Positions 48,182-61,395 of a stretch of 64,000 nucleotides of DNA are shown here, piece after piece; position 1 is the stretch's first letter, and every line of letters begins with the position of its first letter. The notes below the pieces were generated by a model. That model worked only from the letters and a program-made list of their open reading frames with translations, searched no databases and was not told the origin of the DNA. The stretch covers positions 89,436 through 153,435 of the forward strand of contig VZRZ01007909.1 in assembly GCA_013398175.1 (NCBI GenBank), read 5' to 3'. A program made the translations under genes and the position numbers. Source of the DNA: Climacteris rufus (lineage: Eukaryota; Chordata; Aves; Passeriformes; Climacteridae).

Positions 48182-51100
48182 CTGAAAACCAACAGAAAAA
48201 CCCACATCAACCACCTGAGCTGTTCAAATAAAGCACACAAAGACACTTCTTTTAATGAAATGCATGTTGCATTACAAAAATCAAAGTCTAAAATCAGCAC
48301 AGAACCTGAAGACAGCTGGCTGGGGGTCATTTAGCAAATGCATCAACTCCTACACTGAATTTTATCAAGTCAGGGAGCAAAGCAGTCCCTCCTTCAGCTG
48401 CACAGCACTGCCCTCGAGACAAAAGCAAGGCAACCAACACATTTCAGAGTGAACCAAGGAGATGTGGTTCAATGGACAGAATTAAATCCTTTATTTCACC
48501 CTTTTACTGTTCAGTGATCTTTAGTGTGTTACTGACTCAGTGCAGTTACTGAGTTCATATCTACACAGATATAAATTCACAGATTCTGCAATAAGGGCTG
48601 TGCTCTTCATGTGCCTGTACTTCCCTCCACTCCCCTCCTGAAGACTTTTCCATATTTTGCTCCAGGCTACACAAACTGCTCCATCTGGAACCTGCACTTG
48701 CCCTGGTTCATTCCTCAAAAAGCCACAGCCTCCCTTCATTCCAGCCCACTTGTTTCCAGTGCACTCCAGCCAAGACCTTGGGATCTTGAATGGGTAATTC
48801 TGACAAAATTTATCTGTCCCATATCCAAAGATACACTTTAAGTGGTACTGTGAAGCAGAGCTAATGACAACTAATTGTTGACACATTTGAAAAATCATAG
48901 AAAACTGGTTACAAAACCCTTTGCATTTTTCACATCCTCAGCATTAAAGATCTCAACTCATTCTCTGACATTAAGAATTTGGATGGGCTCCTCACAAGAG
49001 GGGACAAATGCCTTGTTATCCTTGCATTTTCACTGCTCTGTCCCAGCCTCTGCTCAGGGAATTACACCTGCTTTACTACTGATGTGCCACCCTCAGCAAA
49101 GCAAGCACAGAGAGAGTAAGTGATGAGTAGTAGAACACTTTCCTCCACACACAGAGGTAACTGCAGAATAAATCATTTCTGCTAAATGTGTCTGTCCTAC
49201 TGTTTGTCCCCTTCCCTCCCAGCTCTGCCATTTCCTGGCAGCATCCTGTCTGTAATCTCTTTTCACAGAAAGGTTGTAATACTATGACTGAGCAATGACT
49301 GTCCATCTTGCCATCCCAGCCTGCCACTGGGGCCTCAGTTCTTGGATGTGATGTGGAGATAATTCTGGGAAAGAAAAGAATCAAACATATTACAGCTCTA
49401 AGTACATCCATTTGGGATGTGTAACCTTATTAGCTTTCCAGATTTCCTTCTCCCTCCTGTGGAAGTGGGGTCTGCCTGGGCACCCCCTCAGCACTGCCAG
49501 CTGAGCTGCCTCTGGCACTGCCTGCTGCTGCCAGGCATGGCAAGAGCCCGGTGAGATACCGGGGTACAGCTAATTTTGGCATCTACATTCATAAAACCAT
49601 CCCTGCTTCACCTTCTTAGGGTCACCCACCCCTGATTTTCTCCTCTTCTATCATCCCACCCTGTGAAATTCCTCACAAAGACACCTCTGTGCAGTGTTCT
49701 TGCCAGAAGGGCAAGATTCCTCACAAAAATTCCTTAATCCCTCAATCCCACTGTATTTTCTCTCTTATTTGTAAGAAGTGAAACTGATACTCATAACTGC
49801 AAAGATGGCAGTAGAAAACCTTCCTCCAAATTCTTAAGAAAACATCTTTTCTCTTTGTGGGTTCCCCAGCCCCTCCAGGCCCTCACTTGGACCACAACAG
49901 TTTCAGGTTTCTTGTTTAATTGACAGCAACCATCACAATAGAAAATCTATGATTTTTGATGGAAATATGTGAATTATTCATGAAACCTTTGGCAAGAATG
50001 GAGCAATTCATTTAATTCACACAACAGCTATTACCTCTTCCATTAATGGAGTTTGCTAGATATGGAAACTTTCCTGGTATCCACAAAAACACAGGGCCCA
50101 TGGTACAGACAGACACTAAAACAACAAGAATTATGGACCTGACTGAATACAAATAAATAAAATATAGAACACACACATGCCTCATAAGAGCCAGGAATCA
50201 AGTGCAGGTTTCTCATAAAAAATTATTTCACTTTGGGTTGGAAAAGTGCAAATGGGAGCAAGATCTAATGCCAGGAATCACAGGAAGCAGCCATTAATGC
50301 CCCCAGTCAGTCACTTCTTCTACCCAAGGGAATAATAGTGCCTGCAGTGGAAGGCAGGCTGAGTATATTTTATTAAATCCCTTAAAAATGGATTCTCAAA
50401 TGGTTTATTAACAAATGGTCTTCCTCCAGGAGAGCAGAAAATCTTGTTAGAAAGAATCTGTCATCTTCCCATGCACTGAAGGATGTTTACTTGGATAGCG
50501 TTATCCTTTTATTCCTTTCTGCAATTTACAGGCACCTGTAAGCTCTGATCCATAAAAACTGGGAGCTCAGTGTTTAGATCTACCATCCATCTATACCAGT
50601 TTTAAGCAGTTTTGGAAGTATTCTGGAAGTTTGGGAATGGGGGAAGCTGTTTCCTCACCCCCTCTTTCCATTATGCTGCACTCCAAGGCAAAACCCTCCC
50701 GTGTGTGCCCACCAAGGAAAAGCTTTGCTCCTTTCCATTTGCTGCTTTGTTTTGTACAGTGCCAAAAATCACATTAGGGGGGTCCCATGTCATTAAGAAA
50801 ACCCAAAGACTTGTTTAATGTATTTTACCCTAAGGCAAGGTGATTGTAATTTCCAGCATGGTATCAAACTTGAGGAGTTAACTTGGAGCAATCAGGGTGC
50901 TGGGGATGGACTTTTCCTGCAGCATCCATCACCTCCTGACAGGAGTTGTGGACTAGAAATGAGCTGAGAAGTGGGAAGGTCTAACAGAAAAATTCTGGCT
51001 TATTTTTAGCTCTTGGCCTGCTACAGGCACCTGCTTATGAATTTCTTTACACAAAATATTCCTTAAATATTTTAGCACTGATTCATGTAATGAATGGATC

Positions 51101-54100
51101 ACACCTTGCCAGGAGAGAAAAAGATATCACAGAAATAATCCCTCCATCAAAAAGTTCTTGAGGAAGCAACAAAACACCTACAAATATTAAAGGATGTTCC
51201 AGAGCAGCACAGGACAAAAAAGCAGCAGAGTAAAATAGCTCTGACTCTACTGGTCAGTTCAACAACCCTTACAGCTATTTAACAATAACTATCAGTTGCA
51301 ATTGCATTGTGTTCCTGTGCACCTGTAAAAACTACATGATGTCTTTCATACCCATCCATTTATACAATAACTGGACAAAAGGTATTTCAAGGTGAACAAA
51401 ACTTACACAAACATCCTGTAACCCTCTTAAAAATCTGCCATTATACTCTGAAAAAACCCACTTCTTCCAACTTTGCTTTTTTAATCTTGGTTCTACGTAC
51501 GCATACGAAGTTGCACTTTTCATTGTTATTCAAATATTCAGGTAGTTGGGGGAGAGAAAAAGAGCAGCCATTAGGTTTTTCTTAATAAAAATCACAGTAT
51601 TGGCACCACAGTTAGTGCAAAAAGTCAGAGATTCCCAAGGGACTACCATTGATCTAAAAGCCTTTTCCCAAGCAGAGCTCTTCCTGTGTTTGCTCCCAGG
51701 ATTTTCTTTGTGAATAAGCACTGCTTCAACTCAGAGTGTGTCTCCAGTGGGCTGGAAACGCGTTTGCAGGGTCAAACAGAAGTTCTGCAGGCAGGCAGCA
51801 CAAAACTTCAGGGATGGAAAGAGGAGCTGAGCAGGAGGGATGGGCTGGAACCCCCCAGGAGAAGGGAGCTGTGGAGAAGCAGCAGGGCCTGGCACTGGCA
51901 CCACACAGGGCTCAGCACAGGGAGTGCCACAGACACCCAGTGCTGCTCCAAACACCTCCTCACAACCACCAATTTCTGTGTCTGTCCTCTCCTCCTCTCC
52001 CACTGATCCCATCAGCTCTGCTTTGCCTCAAGACCCTGAGTAAGGCAGAGCTCAGTGAGTGCCTTTATCTTATCTGTGCCAAGGAGTGCACAGACTGAAT
52101 GCAAACAGAGTTTATCAAAGGTTTTTGCTTCAATGCAATGTTTGTAACTCCACAGAAAAATAGCAGGTGTCACAACCAAACAAAGAAGAGGCTTTTTTAT
52201 CTCTGCATCTACTGAAAACCCCTAAATTCAGAGAGGCTGTCAAGAAGAAAGGCAGTTTCCTTGTTTTACTACAAAATGTTTCCCACCACTTGGGCTGGCT
52301 GCAAAAAAACAAGTACAGGTTGTTTTATATCACATCACAGAACAACTCAACCTGCATCTGCATCAGCTGCCTCCTCTCTTCCATTCACTAAAAATAAATA
52401 TAAAAGTAAAAACCAAAAATCTATACACTCTGACAGGTCCTTGTGCAACTTTAAGCTGTTAGGCTGGAGGACATCATATTTTCCACTCAAGTAATCCTCT
52501 GATGATCTCAAGGCCCAGATGTTTCCATAATCTATCTAATTCCATAGGTATTGCATTCCCTTTCATGAGCTGCCAGCAGGGTATTTGCTGAGTCAGCTGC
52601 TCACCTACAGCTGGAACTTTTTGTTCCAATCCCTCTCCCTTGGTCTCAGGGTAATTATCTGGATAAATGTTCTGCTTCCATCATGAAAGGATGGAACTGT
52701 CCCTATATTAGTGATAATCCTAAAATATATTCAGTCATTCAATCAATGCATTGAGTAGGTTGCTTTAAACACAGTGACCTTCCATTCATGTTTTTCCAAA
52801 GGAACCCTGGAGAGTGGATCTGGCCAGACTTCACCCACTTTTTTTGGTATTACAGCCTCCTATTAAATGAATTTTTTCAAGGATTAAGATGGTTTGGAGA
52901 AGTACAGAATTAGCAGAAGTTATTTCACAGTTCCTGAACTAAAAGCTCTGCCAAGCCTTGGTACCAAATGACCCAGAATCCTACAGGCAACTGAGCTTCA
53001 GGATGATTGGAACTCTTCATTCTGGGAGAAACAAGACTTTACAAAGCCAATGGGATCACTCATTTATTCCATTTCCACCTTTTGTTAGGACAAAACCAAC
53101 CAAAACAACCCAAAACAAAAGCCAACAACAGCAACAACAAAATAAATCCTTTGAGGTAAAAAGTGAACAGAAAGGAAACAACAGAAGGAAGAAAATAAAT
53201 AGAGAAATTAAATGGGAATAAAAGATTGAAGGGACAACAAAACAACTGCCTGGGAAGATTGGTGTGAAAGGGAAAAAGCTGAGTTTCCTTCCAAAAAATC
53301 AGAGGGAAAATATTTGGGCTAACTAAGCAATAAAATCCAATGTCCATTATCTCAACCTTTAAATAAATTTGGAATAGCACTACAGAACTATGAAAAATAA
53401 CACCATAAAAAGCACAGTGTCCCTTAACAAGAGTAAAAGGGATGAAAAGCAAGCAATGAAACTCAATCACATTTATCAAAATCACCCAAAACATTACACA
53501 CTTACAGAAGAACTAAAGGAATATCCACCTCTGGGCCACAAGTGGTGTAGAAAACTGGCAGAAATAATTTACATTTCATCTCTTTTTCTTCTTAATCACC
53601 CCGTACACTCTTTCAAAAGGTCATTTTAATCATGTTCCTCACCAAAAAAAAAGCAAAAAGCCTCAATTTTGCTCAACACCCAGACATTTGCACTGCTCTA
53701 GGCTGGGACTCCAGCAGCCAAGAATAACTGAGGCCATTGAAATATTCAAGCAGTTGTTTGCACTCAATTAGATTTTCATGCAAGGTTAAGCAAGAGACTG
53801 ATTCACAGCCCTTCCTCATGTTTATGGGAAGGTTCTGACACAAGACAAGGTATTTAAAATTCATTCATTTGAATGACTGAGCCAATACAAAACAGAAACT
53901 TTTTCCGCCAAAAAAAAAAAAAAAAAAGGTACTTTAAGCTTCGAATTTCATTTTTTCAATGTCTAATTTTAACAGATTTCATTGAAATAGAACATGAAAA
54001 TATCCTGGCCAAAATATTTCATTTTTGAAGTAAAATTTACTTTCAAAATAAAGCATTAAATTCCCTCTGTTAATAGGAAACTGGAGAAAAATACTAAATG

Positions 54101-57100
54101 TCCATATAAATACACATGCACAGGTAAAATCTTCTCTTTATGTGCCAAAAATAAATTGATTTAAGGAGGTATTTTAATGGGAAAAGCCACACAAGGATGT
54201 TGTCCTTATTAAGGAGAGGCTACATCTGCTTTCTCCTGAACATTTCCCAAGTATTCATTATCAGGGGGCATCACCCAGCAATGCAGAGAAGGGTTCTGAA
54301 CCTGCCTGGTTTCCACAGCACTAATTCCAGGAGAATTCCTGCCTCATTTCCTTCCCAAAGACTCACAGAGCCTCTGGAATGAAATGCTCCATAAGAGCAA
54401 AACAGAAAATAGCAAAAAAAAAAAATACATATATTAATCCAAGGGGCTGTGAAGGGACCTCGACCCCTGTCATGTGTTAATTCTGGTATTTCACTTTTTT
54501 TCCAGAATGATTCCTTTTCATTGTCCTAACAGGTGCTCAGGGATTCTGTCCTCACATCTCCTGGGAAAAAGGATTGCCTTGGAAATCCACAGCCCTGCTA
54601 CCCGTGCTATTTCATGAGCTTTTTCACTTCATTTCTCTCACTATTTTTCACACCAGAAAATGAGTTTGAAGGCTAAAACTTTAAAACCATGTAAGTGTCA
54701 TTTTCAAGAATTTGCATGGAAAAAGCATCTCTTTAAAAGTTGAGAGGTACTGTGCTTATTTTCTCAAGGAAAATTTTAAACAAACACAAAATAAACCCAA
54801 ATATTTAGAACCAAGAATGGTGTGGAGATTCCCACATATGGTGGGAAATGTGGGGTAAAATCTGTGCTCATCCACACAGGCTCAGACACACTGAGGGGGA
54901 AATAAAAAAACAGAAGGGAAAAAAATAGCTAAAGCTACTGTGCAACTCAACTACATAATTCAACTAAACCCTGAACATGGTGAAAAACTCTGTATTATGA
55001 ACAAGATTCTGATCACCATGTGCACACTCCAGCACAATAAAAGGTGAATAATTCATAATCATTTGCAAAGGCAAAGTATGCATCACTCAACTTGGGGGCA
55101 GCACGGGGGATTTCACTGCTATGATTTTTCTTTAGGGACAATGACAAAGTGCCCCTCACCAGCAGGAAACTGAAGCACTGAACTGTGTTCCATGTGCCAT
55201 AAATCAACACTGCAGCCACAGGATGTCTCTCTGGTACCAACATTCCATCAATTTTTCAATAACCTCCTTAAATAATGGAATACGTGACCGGCGACAACAG
55301 TAATGAAAAATGAAATGTTTTGCACGCCAAAGACTTTAGGATAACACTGTTAATATGTTGCTCCTACAGCTAAAGCAGCTTTTTTATAGAAATCTCTTCG
55401 CAAAAAACCCAAGATGTTTTCCCCCAAACAACCTGGAGAGCCTTTGTTCAGTCTTTGAGCTCGGTGGCAGCTGGTTAGAAAGAACCTGGTTCAAAAGAGG
55501 GTTTCTTTTGTGGTTTTAAAAAACCAAGACAACACATTCTGTGTTTCAGGAACTGCCTGTACATCCACCCTAGGCTATCATTACACCTTCCCAGTCCAGG
55601 GAGAGAAAATCCTTCATGCAAAGAGAGCTCTCCAGAAAAAATGATTTTTAAAAGGGTTGTTCAGATCCCGGTCTGGAATAAAAAGCCAAATGACGAACTG
55701 GTCACGGATGAAGTCAGAGCTGCACTGCTGCCCTTCAGCAGCCAAAAGCCAAGCTCAGGCATCTCTGCCCTTTTTTTCAGAATAAAGAGAATAAGCAGCA
55801 CAAGGTTGTCTGGGTGGCACAGGAGCAGTGGAGCACAGACCCCCTGGGAAAGCTGATCCAGGGAGGAGCAGCCCAGCCCTGGGCACAGGCCAGGCAGGAG
55901 CTGGGGCTGTCACTGGGACAGGAACAGCTCGGAGATTCCACACCTCTCTCACCCAACCTCAGTGTCCCTCACCATCAAAAAAAAGCTGAAAAGAAAATTT
56001 CCAATGTAGCAACTTCAATTTAGCTGTTTCAAAACGGTTTTGCTAAAAAGAATCCATTAATGAGCTGTAAAATGAATCAAAAGGCAATGAATACTCTTTA
56101 GAATCACCAGCTCACTAATTAAATGTTCTCACCAAGAAGCTTCCTTACCCAATTAGGAACTAAAACTAAGGCATGATTTTCTAAGTTGATGGTTCCCAGA
56201 CCTCCCAGTGATATAGAATCCCTCTGAATTTAAAATTGCCCAAGTATTCCTTTCAATACATTTAATATTCAGATTCTTGTATAAGCTGTTACACTGCTGA
56301 TGTCTAAATATATCCTTGCAAGTTATTTTATCTCATATCTGGTGTTTTTCACACATGAGAAGTCACATCTCCATCACATCAGGCAGTGAATCTTTCACAG
56401 ACATGACAAAGGGACCAGGAACACTGCAGGTTGTAATGGTTCAGAACATTAATGTCAAAATAACCAGTGCAAAATGCTCCTTCTTAAAAATAATGTTGCT
56501 TATGGATATAGTTCCCTATTCACAACTGCTGTTTTCCATCCTGTTTGCTTTCCCTTTCATTAAAAGCTCTTCAGGAAAAAGATAAATTCACTCTGATTGT
56601 TATTTACTGTTTGGACTCCATCATTCAGAGTGCCAACTTCTTGACTGTGACAACTCATTTTCAATGCAGTTCCTATTTAAAAGAAAGGAAAAAGATGCAA
56701 GCAGAAAGTGTTAATTACAAGGGAAATTGGAGCATGTGTTAACTAGGTACAACAATTCAGCTCGCAGCACTTTGACAAGTCAGAGCTCAGAAGTGAGAAA
56801 CAATAATAGATTTTTAGTTTATTTTCCTGATGCTGTCTGCTCAGGGTATTTAAATTAACAGTGTGATAAAATATTAAACTGCACAGCTCTCAGGGTGTGA
56901 AATTCACAGGCAAAACACTCATCTGCCAGCGTGGCATATAATTTTTTTAGACATAATATCCAATAATCTGCCACCGACTGTCGCTGCGGATTCTGCTTTG
57001 TCTGATGTGCAGCAGCACCAGCAGTATCTGCTCTGTGTAAAAAGCAAGTGCCACAGGGCACCTGAATAATTGCACAGCCCTTGCTGGTCAGCACAGCAGC

Positions 57101-60100
57101 TCAGCAAGTCGTGGGGAGGCTGTTTGCTCCTTCTGTGCAGCCTGGAATTCAAAGAGATGGTGTGGGAGCCAAAGCACACCCAGCAATCCCCCCTGGCCCC
57201 CAGGGCTGCAGGAGAACGTTGCAGCACAAGGGGTGCTCGAGGAGGACAGGGTGTGCAAAGTGTCCCAGAGCAGGCAGAGGTGACACACACAGCCACAGCT
57301 CCAGTCCCACTGCTGCTGAGGGTTTCCACAGCACAAGGAGTCAGAACAGGTCATTCCTTTCATCTCACCTCACCCACATTTCCAGTCACCCAGAATATTC
57401 ACCTGAGTGCCTCTCCAGTTACTTGGTTAATTCACAGCCAGCCAGACCCAGTTAAGGATGCTGCAAACTCACACCAACAGCTTCAGAACATCACCTATAT
57501 TGAAAAAAATCAGAATTTCCAAAGGAGTGTCTTTACAGATTCTCCAATTACAGTCAACCACTGGAAAACATATTTAAAAAAAAAATAAATCCAGAAACAT
57601 GAAAATGTTTCATCCCTGAGACTGAACTAAAAAAAAAAAATATGATCATGCTCCCTGCCTGGAATGTGCAATATCATCTCTTGCCCTGAGCTGTCTCTGA
57701 CACTTCTCTGACCTCCTGACCAGCCACCTCAGTTCACAAGGCCACCTGAAAACTCATCAGGAAAAAAAATTTTTAAAAAGGATAAAAACTTTTCCTTTGT
57801 TCAGGAGATCTGAACCAGCTGACACAAAAGTCAGAGTGGCATCAGAACAGTCACAGGGAAAGGGGGGAGAACCTGGACATTCAGCCACAGGCTTCTGGAT
57901 CTCCTCTAATGTCTCAGGGCATCTCTAACATTTGGATTGCCCCTAATTTCCCAGAAATCAGGAAAATCACTCCACAAATGGTGTGTATATCTATGATCCT
58001 GTCACACTATTGAAGAAAGAAAACACATTGTGCAACCATTGTCAGTTATCATCCCCAAGGATGAAGTTTTACCTTTGATGTAACCCAACATTTTCTTGGT
58101 AACCAAGCAGTAGGGAAAAAACAACCACCAAAAAGCCCCAAACCCAGACAACTCAAGGTCAAAAAATTGACAGTGAAAACCTTCTAATAAATCAGTATAA
58201 AAGTTTAGGAGAACTTCAACCACACAACACTTCAGTTATTCCTCTGGAGCACAATCCAGCACTACTCTGGCTGTGAGTTTGCTGCAGCCTCTGTAATTCC
58301 ACAAGAAATGAGCCTGCCAGGGTGTGAACTGCCAGCTCCATCTGCAAATTCAGTTTGGCAGAGTCACTTGATTGAACTGATGACACTGAAGATAAATATT
58401 ATAGACTTGATTATACAAAAATTCTAATTAGTTTTGTATGAACTTCATTATTCCTTCTGCTACTGTTGTTCTCTATCTGAACCAAATCCACAACAGCCAT
58501 CAGTGCCCAAGGCAGAGAAAAGGGTTGTGAGGGAATGGTTAAAATCTTCCCTCTCACAGAGGGATTTTTACAGACAAGTCTGTGCCCAAGCCAATGGGAA
58601 AAACAAACTGTAGACTTCAGGAATCACATTAAGATTTACAGGAGCTATTGGAGCTCTCAGAAGACACCTCAGATAATTGTTCTTTTGGATGACTGTGAGA
58701 GCTTCAATAGCTGGACAGTTTATATTACTGATATTGAAATGATGGAAAATAGAGAATTAAACTGAAAGTAGATACTGTAAATGATTAATGGCAGAAAAAA
58801 AACCCATAAAACATAAAGAAGCTGAGATAAAGTTTAGAAAGAAAACTACCAGTGCAGATTAAGAACAAAATACCAGCAATGAAGGAACAAAAGTAGACAA
58901 GCAAAATGAAATTCTATCTATGTTTATTAGGTGCAAATGTTGAAATGAATAATTTTGGAGCCATCAGAATTCAGCATTTTTAGAGCACATTTTCCCAAAA
59001 TCATGTCCCACCAGACAGAAATCACTTTCCTAAGACTTCCACCAGAGCAAGGCCAAAGGCCCAGCTTTAGAACCTGGCAAGGAGCCCTTTCCTTCCAAAG
59101 AAAAATGAAACCCCCCAAAGGGGCACTGCAATGTCATGAGCCCTTCTCAGGAAGAGCCACCAAAAAACTCCAGGGCATGCACAGTGCAGAGAGCCAGGCC
59201 AAGGCTGTTTAATGCCTCCCCCATCCTTGTGCTTTGGGCTTTGTTACCCCCTGCCACAGCACCATGCAGCTGTTTGCCTCAAACAAACAACGTTTCTGGA
59301 GTAAGAGAAAACCTTTCCCTTGAGAGCAGAAAGCAAATGCTGGGCAGAAAGTGAGCATCATTATTAATTTACAATTATTTTGTAACTTACTCCTGAAATG
59401 CCAAACCTGTTTAAAGGCCTCCCTCCCTTCCAGGCCAGTGAATGTTATGTTGGGTGTTAGCTGTAGCCAAAACATCTAAAATTGGATGACACACTGAAAC
59501 ATTCTTGTTTCCTGTAGCATTTCAAGGCTGTAACAGTGTCAGTTACATTCCCTAACATTACAATTATGCAGAAAGTTAATGTTTATGCAACATTGAAGAA
59601 GAAATTTCTGTCATAAACCATATGAACAGATCCCTACATCCTGCAAATATTTACACACAGGAGTAAATCTCTTCTTCAAAGCACTCCTACAGCTGTCAAC
59701 AGGAATATCAAGGAGAACGTTACTCTTGACAAAGCATTTATCCCTGCACATAATACAGAAATCCACCTAAGAGAAACAGTTCAGCACTTTTATGGAACTT
59801 ACTAGATAATTCTTCACATAAACCCTCTGCAACCAGCGTGACTGCACCACAGTCACCATCTGTGGTGCAAAGAACTGTGCTCCTATTTAATTTCAAATTC
59901 ACCTTTTAACTGCATGAACCTAAAGGTTTCCAATTTTTCCTCCATACATAGTACAAGCAAAGAGACACTGTGGAATGTTTATCTCTTATCTGGATATTGT
60001 CATTTTACTGTCTCAAACTTCTAAAAACAAGCTTTTGGCTAGGGAGGAAATCAGTCAGCATCAGACCTAGTGGGGAAACCCTGCACTTGCTCAATGTCTG

Positions 60101-61330
60101 TGGCTCTTACATAGTTCCAGATGTTCAGAACATTAATAATGCACTAACTCAAAACCTCTTTTTGAAACTTTAGAATGTGCAAATTGCATTAAAACCTCTT
60201 TGCCCTCATTAATGGTATTGTTACAATCCCAGTACTCTGGAAAATGTTTTTTGGCATTTGTTTAACTTTGTGATATTGCCATTTACTCATTTTAACAGCC
60301 AGTGCTCAAATCTTAATGCTCTTAATAGGCTGGGCTAAACAGACTACCATCCTTTGGAAATTTATTGAAGTAATTTATTAAATAAGTAAAAGTTGTCTGA
60401 AGGCAGCATTGCTTTGTTTTATCGATGGCAGGGAAAAATGGCTTTCTTATAATTTATTTACAAAACCATATTTTAGGGAAGTTTAAGAAATTAAAATAGT
60501 CTGTTGTTTTTTCAGTGTTCAATTCATTGTCTGTCACTCTGAAACGCTTCTTGAAAAAACGAATTTCTACCAATCTCATGTATCTCAGTAAAGGGTCTGT
60601 CTGAAAGGAAGAAGAGGCAGACACTGAGAATTTATCATGAAATGAGAACCTCCCTCAGCCTGTCAGAGCTGAGGGTGGCACATTTCCCTGCAGGCCAGGA
60701 GACAGCATCTCCCAGGGTTCCCATCCTGTGCAGGTTAAACTGAGCTCCCTCCTGCCCATTCCAAGTAACCTCCCAGGCTGAACATGAAGATTCTCAGTCT
60801 GTTTGAGAGCACCACACTGCTCACAGAGTTAATTAATATTGTTAATTCCTGCTTGTCTGGAGCTGTGTGATAGTGCCAAGAGTGGTTTGTCAACACAAAG
60901 GCAAACAACACCTGCCTGTGGCTCCCCTGCAGGTTTGGTGGATACCTCAGCCAGGGAAAGGCAGCCAGCAAACAAACAGAGGAGTTCCAGTCCCCAGGGG
61001 TTCAGTGTCACCCAATCCTGGTGTTGCTGCTCCCACTGCAGAAAACATGATCAGCCCAGAGAGCAGGAACGTGGAATGAGACTGACAGAGCTTCAACTCT
61101 GAACTACCAGCTCCTCAAACTATGAGACACATGAATGTGAAATTCAAGTTTCACATTCAATTTCAAATGTCAATTTAGCGTTTCTTTTTGCAAGTGACAA
61201 AAGTTACTGTGTGTCACTATAACCTTACCCCAAAATTCTCCAGGAACACAGCCAATGCAATGCTGCATTAATTAGTTACATGCTAACACATGCTAATTGT
61301 GCCACTTTCCTAACTCATACAGCACAATTT
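48182..61330 (-). other. BRIP1: Probable BRIP1 intron 14 (left part); no exon found
   Basis: I looked for the preceding BRIP1 exon (about 162 bases ending in a FLPSY-type strand) and did not find it. A GFLLPSLQ reading near 49800 is a coincidence without the upstream helicase sequence. The region has A-tracts (53910-53927, 54414-54425, 57629-57640) and GC-richer patches at 51.75-52.0, 55.8-55.95 and 57.1-57.35 kb that generate mutually overlapping chance frames. No other gene supported. Confidence 0.6.
53910..53927. repeat. A18 homopolymer
   Basis: Uninterrupted run of 18 A on the plus strand following tttttccgcc. No retroelement body is recognised upstream, so it is noted only as a simple repeat. 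Confidence 0.85.
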
Positions 61331-61395
61331 AGGATCACAGAACAGTCTGGGCTGGAAGGAACCTTTAAATGTGATCCAGTCCAATGCCCCTGCAA
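61331..61395 (-). mobile_element. CR1-type LINE 3' terminus, short relic
   Basis: The plus strand reads ggatcacagaacagtctggg, then ctggaaggaacctttaaatg and tgatccagtccaatgcccctgc. This is the reverse complement of the familiar CR1 3' end: GCAGGGG..TTGGACT..GATC, then CCTTCCAGCCC and TTCTGTGAT. Only about 65 bases are recognisable, heavily 5'-truncated as usual for CR1 copies. It supports an avian (or other sauropsid) origin. Confidence 0.75.

Noticed and set aside
49786..49840. GFLLPSLQ reading as the missing BRIP1 exon end
   Set aside because: Only five residues resemble the FLPSY strand. The upstream reading NLEE does not match the helicase, and no donor follows.
55013..55243. Minus-strand frame GTWNTVQCFSFL as BRIP1 exon 14
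   Set aside because: Superficial resemblance to the ATFQNTETFEF region only. The rest does not match and no splice sites fit.
57070..57588. 172-codon plus-strand open frame
   Set aside because: Lies in a GC-richer patch where four frames are open at once, with no domain or splice support.
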